A DNA stretch of 64,000 bases from JBATTK01 sp049670505 (GCA_049670505.1 JBATTK010000024.1:1-64000), one strand, 5' to 3'. Counted from the first letter of the stretch, positions 44,174-53,799 are shown. Made by a program: numbers and translations. Notes: generated by a model not told the origin, from the sequence alone.

Positions 44174-44333
44174 GAACTCATTTAAACTTTTTCTTTTACC
44201 TGCAAATATCACATTTTGAACCCTTATTTCCCCATTTTTGACTACCGTAGCCCTGCTATGCTACTAAAAAATGACTTCATAACGGCTCAAAAGCCGATAT
44301 TTTCGGTTCCAAACAAAAAGTTTAAATGAGTTC
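44174..44333. repeat. Inverted-repeat element (MITE-like), longer form
   Basis: Perfect 19-base inverted ends, GAACTCATTTAAACTTTTT at 44174-44192 and its complement at 44315-44333, enclose 122 bases with no gene. The ends match those of the 75-base element at 35491-35565 at 17 of 19 positions, so both belong to one repeat family. The inner part contains small stems such as CGGCTCAAAAGCCG. Confidence 0.7.
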
Positions 44334-44370
44334 AGGAGTTAAATCAAACAAAAATGGCTAAAAAGGAAAA

Positions 44371-44411
44371 AACCTTCGGAGTATTGAAATTTTTCAATAC
44401 TGCCGAAGGTT
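44371..44411 (-). terminator. Long hairpin terminator after DUF1501 gene
   Basis: AACCTTCGG-A-GTATTGAAA and its near-complete complement fold into a long stem with a 3-base loop. It lies 22 bases beyond the stop codon at 44433, in the direction of that gene. Confidence 0.85.
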
Positions 44412-44432
44412 AAGTTGCATAGTGGGGCGTAA

Positions 44433-46127
44433 TTAAGCAACCATTACCGATTTAGCCATTTTTTGATTCTGGACTTGTATTTGATAAATATATTTTCCTG
44501 TTGCCAATTGAGCGGACAAACGTTCCCTGATGTTGATTTCAGTGGAACCTTCCAGCATCATTTCATTGAACACCGTACCCAGGTTTTGTCCTAGGATATT
44601 GTACAACTGAATATCCACATGTGCGGTAAAGGGCATTTCCAAATAAATATGGGGATTGTCCTCCGCAGGATAAAAAGGTTTGTGTACAATGGCATTCAAT
44701 AATTCCGGATCATTCGGATCGCCGGGATCTACAGGAGTAGGAACGGTTGGTTCCCCATCGCTCATTGCAATATCCGGGAAGGGCAATCCACTACAACTGA
44801 ATCCTAGATCTACGGGGGTATAAGCTTTTTGGCCAAAGAAGATATGTTGTTCCACTAGGGGAACCGATACACATAACCACTCTGCCAGTACCGTTGCGTA
44901 CAGATCTCTAAAGTCCATGTTATATTTTAAGTTACCACGATTATCATCTTCCAAAGAGGGGTGATCCCCTACAAAAGCACTGCCATTTAGACCAGAACCG
45001 AAGAACAGCGTAGGTGCAGCTTTACCATGATCGGTACCGCTGGAACCATTCTCATAGATTCGTCTACCAAATTCGGAAAAAGTCATACTTAATACTTTCT
45101 CATCCTGATCGGTGAAGCCCAAATCTTCATAAAAATTGTTTACGGCAATGGATAAATTGGACATGAGACGTTGATGTGTCAAAGGCTGGTTGCCGTGGGT
45201 ATCAAAACCACCCATGGATATCATATATACTTTGGTGCCCAGATTACCTTTTATCAATCTGGCCAAAAGCGCCATTTGCCTTGCAAAGCCGTTATCTTCG
45301 TATTCTACCTGATTTTGTCCACGTACATAGGCTTCATGTATTTTACCGGCATATCTTTCCGTAGTGTTGGCTACTCCCCTTAAAAAGCGAAGCTGATCCC
45401 CGTACATACATTCGTCGAAAATTGCGGGATCTAGACTGTAGTACACACCATCGTCCGCAATTTGCTCCAACTGGTCTATATTATTGGCAACAAAAGCGTA
45501 ATTGGTTTCCTCGCCTTCGAACACCAAATTTCCAAAATTACCGATTTGTATGGCTGCAGGGGAGGGAGGCGGATCCATTAAATAATTTGGAAAACACTGT
45601 TCAAAGTGTCTTCCCATCCATCCGGTCCGTAAGCCTTCGATATCCGTAGTAGTCAAATCGGTATTCGCAAAGATATCAGATCCCGTAAAATGGGAAAGAC
45701 TTTGGCCCTCATAGCCCACGCCGTGAACGGCCTTAAATTTTCCTTCGTCCCACAACGGTTCTACGGCGTCCATATAGGTAGGAACACCGAATTCATCGGT
45801 CAATCGCAATATTTTACTTTCCGGTATATAGATAGTAGGCCTGGCATCCCTATAGGTGTCATATTGTTCTATGGGAATAACGGTACTTAGTCCATCATTT
45901 CCTCCCGATAGACGTATGAGAATCAATATGTTATCTGTTTCGGAATCAGAAATCGCTGCGGTCAAGGGTGATGGGGCGGATGCCGTGAGCATACTACTGC
46001 CCAGCATCATGGAGCCAGAACCGGCAATGCCCAAGGCTTGGAGAAAGGAACGTCTACTCCAATATTTATGTTCTTGATCGTGACTATCGTCGTGCTTATT
46101 TATAGGGATATGATGATTGTTACACAT
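44433..46127 (-). CDS. DUF1501 protein with Tat signal and T9SS sorting domain
   Basis: 564 residues. The N-terminus has a twin-arginine signal (WSRRSFLQALGIAGSG), consistent with export as a folded protein. The middle is a DUF1501 domain related to sulfatase/alkaline phosphatase folds: ILIRLSGGNDGLSTVIP, GMGGFDTHGN-like MGGFDTHGNQ, and SMTFSEFGRRIYENGS followed by GTDHGKAAPTLFFG. The last 80 residues look like a type A T9SS C-terminal domain: VDIQLYNILGQNLGTVFNE and TGKYIYQIQVQNQKMAKSVM. It lies 11 bases downstream of the DUF1800 gene, the usual partner. Confidence 0.85.
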   Translation of the reverse strand: MCNNHHIPINKHDDSHDQEHKYWSRRSFLQALGIAGSGSMMLGSSMLTASAPSPLTAAISDSETDNILILIRLSGGNDGLSTVIPIEQYDTYRDARPTIYIPESKILRLTDEFGVPTYMDAVEPLWDEGKFKAVHGVGYEGQSLSHFTGSDIFANTDLTTTDIEGLRTGWMGRHFEQCFPNYLMDPPPSPAAIQIGNFGNLVFEGEETNYAFVANNIDQLEQIADDGVYYSLDPAIFDECMYGDQLRFLRGVANTTERYAGKIHEAYVRGQNQVEYEDNGFARQMALLARLIKGNLGTKVYMISMGGFDTHGNQPLTHQRLMSNLSIAVNNFYEDLGFTDQDEKVLSMTFSEFGRRIYENGSSGTDHGKAAPTLFFGSGLNGSAFVGDHPSLEDDNRGNLKYNMDFRDLYATVLAEWLCVSVPLVEQHIFFGQKAYTPVDLGFSCSGLPFPDIAMSDGEPTVPTPVDPGDPNDPELLNAIVHKPFYPAEDNPHIYLEMPFTAHVDIQLYNILGQNLGTVFNEMMLEGSTEINIRERLSAQLATGKYIYQIQVQNQKMAKSVMVA

Positions 46128-46138
46128 AATCGTAGGTT

Positions 46139-47623
46139 TTATTTTAGTTGAATTTCAGGTTGTCTGGCCAAATGGCGAAGAAGAAGGTATACTTGCATAT
46201 CCGCATTTTGAAGCATCATGGACCAAGATCCATCTTGATACACGGTATCGCTTTCATAAGGCTCCCGGAAGGCCGTAAAGGCCGCTCCCATATCCACCGG
46301 AGTGAGCAAACTTTTAGGGGTGAGCTTGTTGATAATAGCGGTAGCTACTTCGTCCGGGTCATTGGTGGTAGCACCATTAGCTCCGGTAGCCGCCACACCG
46401 AATGTCCTGAACTGTTCTTGATCGGCTTGCCAAAAGTTTTCCAACATGATATCCATGGAAATCCATCTTCCGATCATAAAGTTGGTGTTGATCCACGTCC
46501 TGTTCCTTTGCCAACCGGCAACGTCTACAGGTGAAAACAGGTTCTGTCCTAAGAGCCTGCTTGAGTCAATGACGTTTTCAACAATACCATCGTTAAAACC
46601 AAAAGCGGTTTCCTTAATAAGGTTCAAGTATAGATCAAAAGGGCTTTTGATAATAACCCCGATGGCATCATCGTCAAAAAAGTGCTGACTTTTAAAAAGT
46701 TGTGATAATACCGGTGCTATTTCAAAATTGTTGGCTATAAACGTATTGGCCATCCCTTGGATTATGGTTTGGGCATTACCTGCATCATCGTTGGAATCCG
46801 GATGCACAAAAAACTCATATAATCTTCTACAGATGAAACCTGCAATTTCATTGGGACGTTCCTCAAAAAGAATATCATGGACATCGTCATAGCCCCAATT
46901 CCCCGTTCTTCCAAAAATTGTTTTGCTACCTGCATCAAAGCTTGTTGGGTCAAAACCTACGGGGCTGCATCCTATCTCACCTCTGTCTACGTAACCAGAA
47001 AGTGCCTTGGCAGTTTCTACAATATCATCTTCCGTATAATTGTTTCCTTCCCCTAGGGTGAAAAGTTCATACAATTCCCTGGCGTAATTCTCATTGGGGT
47101 TGTCACCGTTGTTACGGGCACCGTCCAAATAGTAGAGCATGGCACCGGTAAGACCCATCTCGCTGACAAAGGTCTTAAAGTTCCCCAATGCGTTGCGTTG
47201 TAGCGTATTGGTATAATAATAAAGGAAGGAGCTACAATCGTATATGTCCAATTCCGTAACCAAATGATTGCTCCAGAAAAAACTGAGTCTATCCCGGAGG
47301 TTACCGTTTACCAAGGCATTGGTATAGCTGATTCTCCATTCTTCATGTTGCGCATTACGCATTTGTCTTCGAAGATCATCATCATCCGGGTAGTTGCTAT
47401 TGTTCCAATCCGCCCAGGTAGGGGCGGCCAAAGGTGGTAAGGCCAGTGCTTCGTTGATCAGACTGTCCACCAATGCATTGGCCGATTGGCCAACAGCATT
47501 GTTAATGGTCTGTACCGAGGCACTAAAACCTAGTCTTCTGTACAAATGGGCCGCTTTCTGTTCATCCAAAGGAACAGTATATAGGTCTAGCGGTGAAGTA
47601 TTACAATTAATGAAATATTCCAT
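46139..47623 (-). CDS. DUF1800 protein
   Basis: 494 residues with no apparent signal peptide. DUF1800 motifs are visible: AAHLYRRLGFSASVQTINNA at the N-terminus, DRLSFFWSNHLVTELDIYD and NPNENYARELYELFTLGEGN, then FICRRLYEFFVHPDSND near the middle. The family is almost always encoded next to DUF1501, as here. Its function is unknown, but a periplasmic or surface complex is often assumed. Because it has no signal of its own, it may leave the cell bound to the Tat-exported DUF1501 partner, which is inference. Confidence 0.9.
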   Translation of the reverse strand: MEYFINCNTSPLDLYTVPLDEQKAAHLYRRLGFSASVQTINNAVGQSANALVDSLINEALALPPLAAPTWADWNNSNYPDDDDLRRQMRNAQHEEWRISYTNALVNGNLRDRLSFFWSNHLVTELDIYDCSSFLYYYTNTLQRNALGNFKTFVSEMGLTGAMLYYLDGARNNGDNPNENYARELYELFTLGEGNNYTEDDIVETAKALSGYVDRGEIGCSPVGFDPTSFDAGSKTIFGRTGNWGYDDVHDILFEERPNEIAGFICRRLYEFFVHPDSNDDAGNAQTIIQGMANTFIANNFEIAPVLSQLFKSQHFFDDDAIGVIIKSPFDLYLNLIKETAFGFNDGIVENVIDSSRLLGQNLFSPVDVAGWQRNRTWINTNFMIGRWISMDIMLENFWQADQEQFRTFGVAATGANGATTNDPDEVATAIINKLTPKSLLTPVDMGAAFTAFREPYESDTVYQDGSWSMMLQNADMQVYLLLRHLARQPEIQLK

Positions 47624-47826
47624 AGTTATTAGGCGTTAGTATGTGCGTTCATAGCTTTGGGGGCCATTTTTAAAACTTTAAAACGTTGTAATATTTTGGA
47701 TAGTATTTAAATCCCAACATTTTCGTTATAATGCCATCCAATTTACGACCTTGTGTTTGATTTGGACGACGAACTGTTAATTTTTTCGATGAACTACAAC
47801 TTTTTTTTAACATTTTACGGGAATGT

Positions 47827-48186
47827 ATGGGAAAACACAATGAATTTGGAAAGAAGGGGGAGCAGATGGCAGTAGATTTTCTGCTCAAGGAAGGCTATGG
47901 AATTATCTGTAGAAACTATCGGTATTTAAAGGCCGAGATAGATATCATTGCCAAGAAAGGAGAAGTTCTGGCCGTGGTGGAGGTAAAATCAAGAAGTTCC
48001 ATTTTTTTTGAACCTATTGCGGATACGGTTACCGATAAAAAAATAAAACTAATGGTAATGGCAGCGGACCATTATGTAGTAACAAACGATTTGGATGTAG
48101 AAGTACGTTTTGACATCATTACCGTTCTTAAAAACAAAGGCAGGCTGGAGATCGAACATCTGGAGAACGCTTTTTATCATTTTTAA
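47827..48186 (+). CDS. YraN-family (UPF0102) nuclease-like protein
   Basis: 119 residues. The family has a PD-(D/E)XK nuclease-like fold: GKKGEQMAVDFLLKEGYGII, then the active-site-like LKAEIDIIAKKGEVLAVVEV with Glu, Asp and Glu-x-Lys (VEVKSRS). Such proteins resemble Holliday-junction resolvases, yet the cellular role is unresolved. The stop codon lies 51 bases before the ACT-domain gene, with a promoter in between. Confidence 0.9.
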   Translation: MGKHNEFGKKGEQMAVDFLLKEGYGIICRNYRYLKAEIDIIAKKGEVLAVVEVKSRSSIFFEPIADTVTDKKIKLMVMAADHYVVTNDLDVEVRFDIITVLKNKGRLEIEHLENAFYHF

Positions 48187-48189
48187 ATT

Positions 48190-48221
48190 TTTGTTTTATT
48201 TGTAACAAATTGTTATTTTTG
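48190..48221 (+). promoter_or_regulatory. Bacteroidota-type promoter of the ACT-domain gene
   Basis: TTTG at 48190-48193 and TATTTTTG at 48214-48221 are separated by 20 bases, matching the TTTG/TANNTTTG -33/-7 arrangement. The ATG of the next gene lies 17 bases after the -7 box. Confidence 0.6.
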
Positions 48222-48237
48222 TTTCAAACCGGACGAA

Positions 48238-48897
48238 ATGAAAACAATCTCATCTATTGTTGAACAGTACATTAAAAAGAAACCTTTTTTACAAAGTGCC
48301 CTGGCACAAGGGATTATTAACCTGACTTCCCTCTCCAGAATCGTAAAGCCCGAAATTGAGAACGAACTGGGAAAGGACATTCGAAACGGTGCAATTGTTA
48401 TGGCGTTAAAGCGATTATCCGACGATCTGGAGTTTAGGGCTACCCACAAGATTATAAAGGTCTTAAAAAACATAGGCGAGATTACGGTACGATCTTCCCT
48501 TACCGATTATACCTTTCTTGCATCGGATTCCATATTATCCGAGCAGGCCAAACTTTTGGAAGAAGTAAACACCAATCAAGATGTCTTCTATACCTCTTCA
48601 CGGGGCGTAAATGAAATTAATATTGTGATCAGCAGCAGTATGGACCGTACGGTTGAAAAATTGTTTAAAAACGAAAAGTGCACCCAAAAGGCCGAAAACT
48701 TATCTTCCATTACCGTAAAACTGCCTGCCGAGAATGTATCGGTACCCGGAATTTATTATTTTATTTTCCAACGCTTGGCATGGGAGGGCATTGTACTGTA
48801 CGAAGTAATTTCTACCACCAATGAATTCACCATTTTAGTTAATGATGACCAAGTAGATATTGCGTTTAAGACCATTAAGGATTTAAAAACACTCTAG
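48238..48897 (+). CDS. Helical N-terminal domain plus ACT-like protein
   Basis: 219 residues. The N-terminal 100 or so are helical: LAQGIINLTSLSRIVKPEIE, then LGKDIRNGAIVMALKRLSDD, a pattern reminiscent of a winged helix. The rest resembles paired aspartokinase-type ACT domains, including NEINIVISSSMDRTVEKLF and VSVPGIYYFIFQRLAWEGIV followed by STTNEFTILVNDDQVD. ACT domains commonly bind amino acids, so this may be an amino-acid sensor. There is no kinase catalytic domain. Conserved function unknown. Confidence 0.7.
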   Translation: MKTISSIVEQYIKKKPFLQSALAQGIINLTSLSRIVKPEIENELGKDIRNGAIVMALKRLSDDLEFRATHKIIKVLKNIGEITVRSSLTDYTFLASDSILSEQAKLLEEVNTNQDVFYTSSRGVNEINIVISSSMDRTVEKLFKNEKCTQKAENLSSITVKLPAENVSVPGIYYFIFQRLAWEGIVLYEVISTTNEFTILVNDDQVDIAFKTIKDLKTL

Positions 48898-48900
48898 GTC

Positions 48901-50226
48901 CTAGTTTTTCCCTTCCAAAAAAGAAATTACCCCTTTGTAGTCTTTGGGCTTGGCCACGATCTTCTTGTCCTGGTCCAGAATAAAATAAGTAGGGGTTTCC
49001 GCAATAGCATACAGTTTGGCATACTGGCTTTCCCATTTACCTAGGGAGATAGCGTGGGTGAAATGGGTTAACTTGGCAGCTTCCCGTTTCCAGCTACTTC
49101 CCTCATCTTCCAGACCTACTGCAACAACTTTTACATCGGCAATCCCATTTAGCTGCTCCTGTAATTTAGGAAGCTCATCTAGGCAATGGGAGCAGGTGCT
49201 GCTCCAAAACACCAGAACATAGGTGGAGGCACCTTGTAGCTCACTGAGCTTTCCGTTTTCCCAGCTTATTTCGGGGGCAATAGTTCCAAAACGTAGTCGG
49301 TTGTACGTTTCTATGTTGTTTATAATCTCTTCATTGCCGGTTTTAACGGCCAAAGCTTTTAGATAGTTGTTGTACACAAAATCGGAAGTAGCGTCCAAAT
49401 TGTTAGCGGCCATCCGTATCCATAGGTCATGATAAAGGCGGGTACTAAAGGAGCTATCGATATCTTGTGTATATGCACTTATTTCTTCAACATTGTTCTG
49501 AATTTCCTTTTCAACTTCCACAGGGGATAGTTCTTTCATAGGAAGTGCCGTAAACACATAGTTCAATACTTTGTCGATTAAAAAACCAGAGCCCTGTAAA
49601 ACAGGATTTTTAAAATCGAGATAATCAAAATAGTGCTGTTTCTTATTTTTTATGTATGCTTGGATAGGTTCATATCCCGATGGTATGTACGGATGGTTCG
49701 CAATAATAAAATCATGGCATACCATATCTTTTGATTTTGCCTCATACATTTTTTGGGTATCCCTTAGATTTTCCGCTACATCCAAAAATTCGGTTTCCGA
49801 TGTTTTTCCGTTCTGATAAAAACTGATTATCCGTTGTTCCAAATCATTGATGTTCTTAAAATAGTCATGGAACAGTATATTTTCTTCCGAGCTGATAAAG
49901 GAAAGACCGGAATCGGTAGTAAAGGAAAGTTCTACATCTTCCTTGCCGTTATGGATCACATCAAAATAAAACTCCTCTTGGGGAACCGCATAGACCAATC
50001 TATAGATACCTGTTTTTTCATTTTCAGGTATAACAAGGGTGAATTTTCCGTCTTTTATGGCAGTATCCGCCATATAGGCCTGGGAACCCGGATTTAGTTT
50101 ATAGGCAATGAGCCATCGATACTCTTCCGCAGGAGAAAAAGTCCCTGAAATAGTACGTTGTGCTTCTACCGTAATGGCAAGCATTAAAAAAGCGTACCAT
50201 ACTATATATTTGCTATATATCATCAT
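48901..50226 (-). CDS. TlpA-family thiol-disulfide reductase with DUF4369-like domain
   Basis: 441 residues with a signal peptide (FLMLAITVEAQ). The N-terminal part (about 24-120) is a beta domain like DUF4369: GTFSPAEEYRWLIAYKLN. A helical middle follows, and the C-terminal 140 residues form a thioredoxin fold with the redox motif WSSTCSHCLDELPKLQEQL (Cys-Ser-His-Cys) and cis-Pro in AETPTYFIL. It should act in the periplasm, for example in cytochrome or protein disulfide reduction. It converges on the ACT gene with 3 bases between stop codons. Confidence 0.9.
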   Translation of the reverse strand: MMIYSKYIVWYAFLMLAITVEAQRTISGTFSPAEEYRWLIAYKLNPGSQAYMADTAIKDGKFTLVIPENEKTGIYRLVYAVPQEEFYFDVIHNGKEDVELSFTTDSGLSFISSEENILFHDYFKNINDLEQRIISFYQNGKTSETEFLDVAENLRDTQKMYEAKSKDMVCHDFIIANHPYIPSGYEPIQAYIKNKKQHYFDYLDFKNPVLQGSGFLIDKVLNYVFTALPMKELSPVEVEKEIQNNVEEISAYTQDIDSSFSTRLYHDLWIRMAANNLDATSDFVYNNYLKALAVKTGNEEIINNIETYNRLRFGTIAPEISWENGKLSELQGASTYVLVFWSSTCSHCLDELPKLQEQLNGIADVKVVAVGLEDEGSSWKREAAKLTHFTHAISLGKWESQYAKLYAIAETPTYFILDQDKKIVAKPKDYKGVISFLEGKN

Positions 50227-50314
50227 ATGAATGTTCTTTCAAAAACTGCTCCAAAAATAAGATTACCCGGATGCTCTCCCCATGCCAGTCCCTAGAATGT
50301 CATAAAAGACGTTG

Positions 50315-53300
50315 CTAGGAAACCGTTTCGGGGATCTGAACAAAAGGAATTACTGCTTTTAAGGCTTTTTCCACCGATGTAATCTGCTCAAAAACCAAGA
50401 GCAACCGCAGTCCGTTCCGTGTCTGTTTTTCCTTCATTTTACAGATATCCGTATGAGTCTGTACAAATTGCAGTACTCTTGTAAAGATGATACTTTGATA
50501 AAAATCCGATTGTTGGTCGGCAATAAAATAGCCGATCAACTTCCCTTTTTTCATTACAATTTTTTCCAGACCGATGGCATTGGCGATCCATTTAATACGG
50601 ACCGAGTTCAATAGGTCTTCTACCTGCGTGGGCAGTTCCCCAAATCTGTCGATCAATTCCGTCTCAAATTTTTGTAGTTCCGTTTCATCCTTCACCTCGT
50701 TTAATTGAGTGTATAGATTTAATCGTTCTGTAATATTGTTGATATAATCATCCGGGAACAAGAGTTCAAAATCGGAATCGATCTGGGTATCTTTTACAAA
50801 TGTTTTTGCAGTGCCCTCCACTTCCTCGTACAGTTCCTTAAACTCATTTTCCTTGAGTTCCTCTATGGCTTCCGCTAATATTTTCTGATAGGCATCAAAG
50901 CCTATTTCATTGATAAAACCACTTTGCTCACCTCCAAGAAGATCTCCGGCACCACGGATTTCCAAATCCTTCATGGCGATGTTAAAACCACTGCCCAGTT
51001 CCGTGAACTGTTCTAGGGCCTGTATCCTTTTTTGTGCATCGGAAGTCATCATATCATAGGGGGGTGTAATAAAATAACAAAAGGCCTTTTTGTTACTTCT
51101 TCCGACCCGGCCACGCATCTGGTGCAGATCGCTCAATCCAAAATTATTGGCATTGTTTATGAAGATAGTGTTGGCATTGGTAACGTCCAGACCACTTTCT
51201 ACAATGGTGGTAGAGACCAACACATCAAATTCCCCGTTCATAAAGGCCAGCATTAGGGTTTCCAATTTTTTTCCTTCCATCTGTCCGTGACCGATTCCTA
51301 CTTTTGCGTCCGGGACCAAACGTTGGACCATTCCTGCTACTTCTTTAATATTTTCGATCCGGTTATGGATAAAGAATATCTGTCCGCCCCTTTGAATTTC
51401 ATATGCTATGGCATCCCTTATCGTTTCTTCGTTGAATCGGGTTACCTGACTTTCTATAGGATATCTGTTGGGGGGCGGGGTATTGATAACGGATAGGTCC
51501 CTTGCCGCCATCAAACTAAACTGTAGGGTACGGGGAATAGGTGTTGCGGTCAGGGTAAGGACATCCACATTTTCCTTGATGGACTTTAACTTGTCCTTTA
51601 CGGATACCCCGAACTTCTGTTCCTCGTCTACGATCAATAATCCAAGATCCTTGAATTTCACGTTCTTGTTCACCAATTGGTGGGTACCTATGATAATATC
51701 TACTTTCCCCGAGGCTAAATTCTCCAGGGTTTCCCGTTTTTCCTTGGCCGTACGGAAGCGGTTAAGGTAATCTACGGTTACGGGCATTTCTTGTAGCCTT
51801 TTTTTAAAGGTTCTGTTGTGCTGAAATGCAAGAATGGTGGTGGGCACCAAAACAGCTACTTGTTTGCCATTGTCCACGGCCTTAAAAGCGGCCCTAATGG
51901 CCACCTCGGTCTTTCCAAAGCCGACATCGCCACAGATCAACCGATCCATGGGGCGGGCACTTTCCATATCTTTTTTAATATCCTCGGTAGCCTTCGTCTG
52001 GTCCGGGGTATCCTCGTAAATAAAGGAAGCTTCCAATTCATGCTGTAGGTAACTATCGGGATCATATTGGAACCCTTTTTGCAACCTGCGCTTGGCATAC
52101 ACTTGAATAAGGTCAAAAGCTATTTTTTTGACCCTGGACTTGGTTTTTTGTTTTAGTTTTTTCCATGCGGCGGAACCCAACTTGTAGATTTTGGGCACCG
52201 CACCGTCCTTACCGTTGAATTTGGAAATTTTATGAAGGGAATGGATACTGACATAGAGAATATCTCGCTCCCCATACATTAATTTTATAGCTTCCTGTTG
52301 TCTTCCTTCCACATCTATTTTTTGGAGCCCGCCAAATTTGCCGATACCATGGTCTATATGGGTTACATAGTCACCGATCTCCAATTTATTCAGCTCCTTA
52401 AGGGTAATGGCCTGTTTTTTTGCGTACCCGTTTTTAAGGTGGAATTTGTGGTAGCGCTCAAAAATTTGATGGTCCGTATAACAGGCTACCCGCAGGTCGT
52501 CATCTATGAAGCCTTGGTACAAAGGAAAAACTATGGTTTTATAATGGACTTCCTGCTCTAGCTCTTCAAAAATATCGTGAAAACGTTTGGCCTGTTGTTC
52601 CGTGGCACAAAAAATGTAATTGGCGACCCCTTTTGCATGATTTTCGTTGAGGTTTTCTATTAATAGGTCGAACTTTTTGTTGAAGGAAGGCTGTGGTCTG
52701 GTCCGAAACGTAATTTTCGAACCCTCAATTTGTTTCAAGGTCGCTCTGTGACTACCAAGTTCGATCAAACCAAAATGGGGCAACTGAGTTTTTAATAATT
52801 CGGAATTCACAAAAAGTTCCTGTGGTCTTGCATGTTTAATTGCTGTTGATAGCTTGGAAAAGGCTTCTTCCGCCTTTTCAAAAAAGGCATCTATTCTGCC
52901 GAACCATACTTCCAGATCCTTACTAAGGATAATGGTCTTGGGCGAAATATATTTGAGAAAACTTTCCCTGCTCTCATTTAAAAATTTATTCTCTACATTG
53001 GGAATAATGGTAATTTTTTTCACCTTGTCCGTAGACAACTGGGTTTCTACATCAAAGGTGCGAAGGCTATCTATTTCATCGCCAAAAAATTCTATTCTAT
53101 AGGGTTCGTCATGGGAAAAGGAGAACACATCCACTATGCCTCCCCGCACCGAAAACTCTCCCGGTTCCGTAACAAAGTCTACCCGTTTAAACTGGTATTC
53201 GAATAAAACCTCGTTTAGAAAATCGAGACTTAAGGTATCCCCGAGTTTAATTTTCAAGGTATTTTTGTCGAGTTCTTTTCGGGTGACTACTTTTTCAAAA

Positions 53301-53728
53301 ATTGCATCGGGGTAAGTAACAATGACCGCTGGTCTCTTTCTAGAGTTGATGCGGTTAAGGACTTCTGCGCGCAACAGCACATTGGCATTGTCCGTTTCTT
53401 CTATCTGATAAGGTCTTCGGTAACTCCCGGGATAGAACAGCACATCTTTTTCCCCGATCAATTTTTCCAGGTCGTTCAGATAGTAGGCCGCTTCTTCCTT
53501 ATCGTTTAAGACCACTAAGAAAGGAAGTTCGGCACTTTTAAAAGTTTCTGCGATGACGAAGGACAAGGCCGAACCGGTAAGTCCCTTTAAATGGGTCCTA
53601 AAGGGAGCTTGTTTTTCGGTAAGTGGTACAGAAGGATCACTGTTATTTTGTGAATGGGCAATGGTAGTCCTCAATTTCTGCAATTGCAGAGACCGTGCGA
53701 ACAGTTGTTGGATCGTAGATTGGGTCAA
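50315..53728 (-). CDS. mfd: Transcription-repair coupling factor Mfd
   Basis: 1137 residues. Mfd removes stalled RNA polymerase and recruits UvrA to damaged templates. In order: UvrB-like N-terminal module; RNA-polymerase-interaction (CarD-like) domain near 455-520 (IGDYVTHIDHGIGKFGGLQK); the RecG-like motor with Walker A GDVGFGKTEVAIRAAF near 600 and LIVDEEQKFG as Walker B; TATPIPRTLQFS; DLHQMRGRVGRSNKKAFCYF; and a C-terminal D7-like domain. The start is TTG at 53728, chosen because no in-frame ATG lies close by and the following residues, TQSTIQQLFARS, look like the usual Mfd N-terminus. Confidence 0.96.
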   Translation of the reverse strand: MTQSTIQQLFARSLQLQKLRTTIAHSQNNSDPSVPLTEKQAPFRTHLKGLTGSALSFVIAETFKSAELPFLVVLNDKEEAAYYLNDLEKLIGEKDVLFYPGSYRRPYQIEETDNANVLLRAEVLNRINSRKRPAVIVTYPDAIFEKVVTRKELDKNTLKIKLGDTLSLDFLNEVLFEYQFKRVDFVTEPGEFSVRGGIVDVFSFSHDEPYRIEFFGDEIDSLRTFDVETQLSTDKVKKITIIPNVENKFLNESRESFLKYISPKTIILSKDLEVWFGRIDAFFEKAEEAFSKLSTAIKHARPQELFVNSELLKTQLPHFGLIELGSHRATLKQIEGSKITFRTRPQPSFNKKFDLLIENLNENHAKGVANYIFCATEQQAKRFHDIFEELEQEVHYKTIVFPLYQGFIDDDLRVACYTDHQIFERYHKFHLKNGYAKKQAITLKELNKLEIGDYVTHIDHGIGKFGGLQKIDVEGRQQEAIKLMYGERDILYVSIHSLHKISKFNGKDGAVPKIYKLGSAAWKKLKQKTKSRVKKIAFDLIQVYAKRRLQKGFQYDPDSYLQHELEASFIYEDTPDQTKATEDIKKDMESARPMDRLICGDVGFGKTEVAIRAAFKAVDNGKQVAVLVPTTILAFQHNRTFKKRLQEMPVTVDYLNRFRTAKEKRETLENLASGKVDIIIGTHQLVNKNVKFKDLGLLIVDEEQKFGVSVKDKLKSIKENVDVLTLTATPIPRTLQFSLMAARDLSVINTPPPNRYPIESQVTRFNEETIRDAIAYEIQRGGQIFFIHNRIENIKEVAGMVQRLVPDAKVGIGHGQMEGKKLETLMLAFMNGEFDVLVSTTIVESGLDVTNANTIFINNANNFGLSDLHQMRGRVGRSNKKAFCYFITPPYDMMTSDAQKRIQALEQFTELGSGFNIAMKDLEIRGAGDLLGGEQSGFINEIGFDAYQKILAEAIEELKENEFKELYEEVEGTAKTFVKDTQIDSDFELLFPDDYINNITERLNLYTQLNEVKDETELQKFETELIDRFGELPTQVEDLLNSVRIKWIANAIGLEKIVMKKGKLIGYFIADQQSDFYQSIIFTRVLQFVQTHTDICKMKEKQTRNGLRLLLVFEQITSVEKALKAVIPFVQIPETVS

Positions 53729-53743
53729 CCGTTAAAATTTGTG

Positions 53744-53751
53744 CAAATATA
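53744..53751 (-). promoter_or_regulatory. Candidate -7 box of the mfd promoter
   Basis: The minus strand reads TATATTTG, an exact TANNTTTG match 15 bases upstream of the TTG start. If used, the mfd leader is only about 9 bases long. Confidence 0.4.
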
Positions 53752-53799
53752 GCTACTCTAGTGTTCTGATAAAAAGTAAACCGTAAGTAGTTCGGAAGT

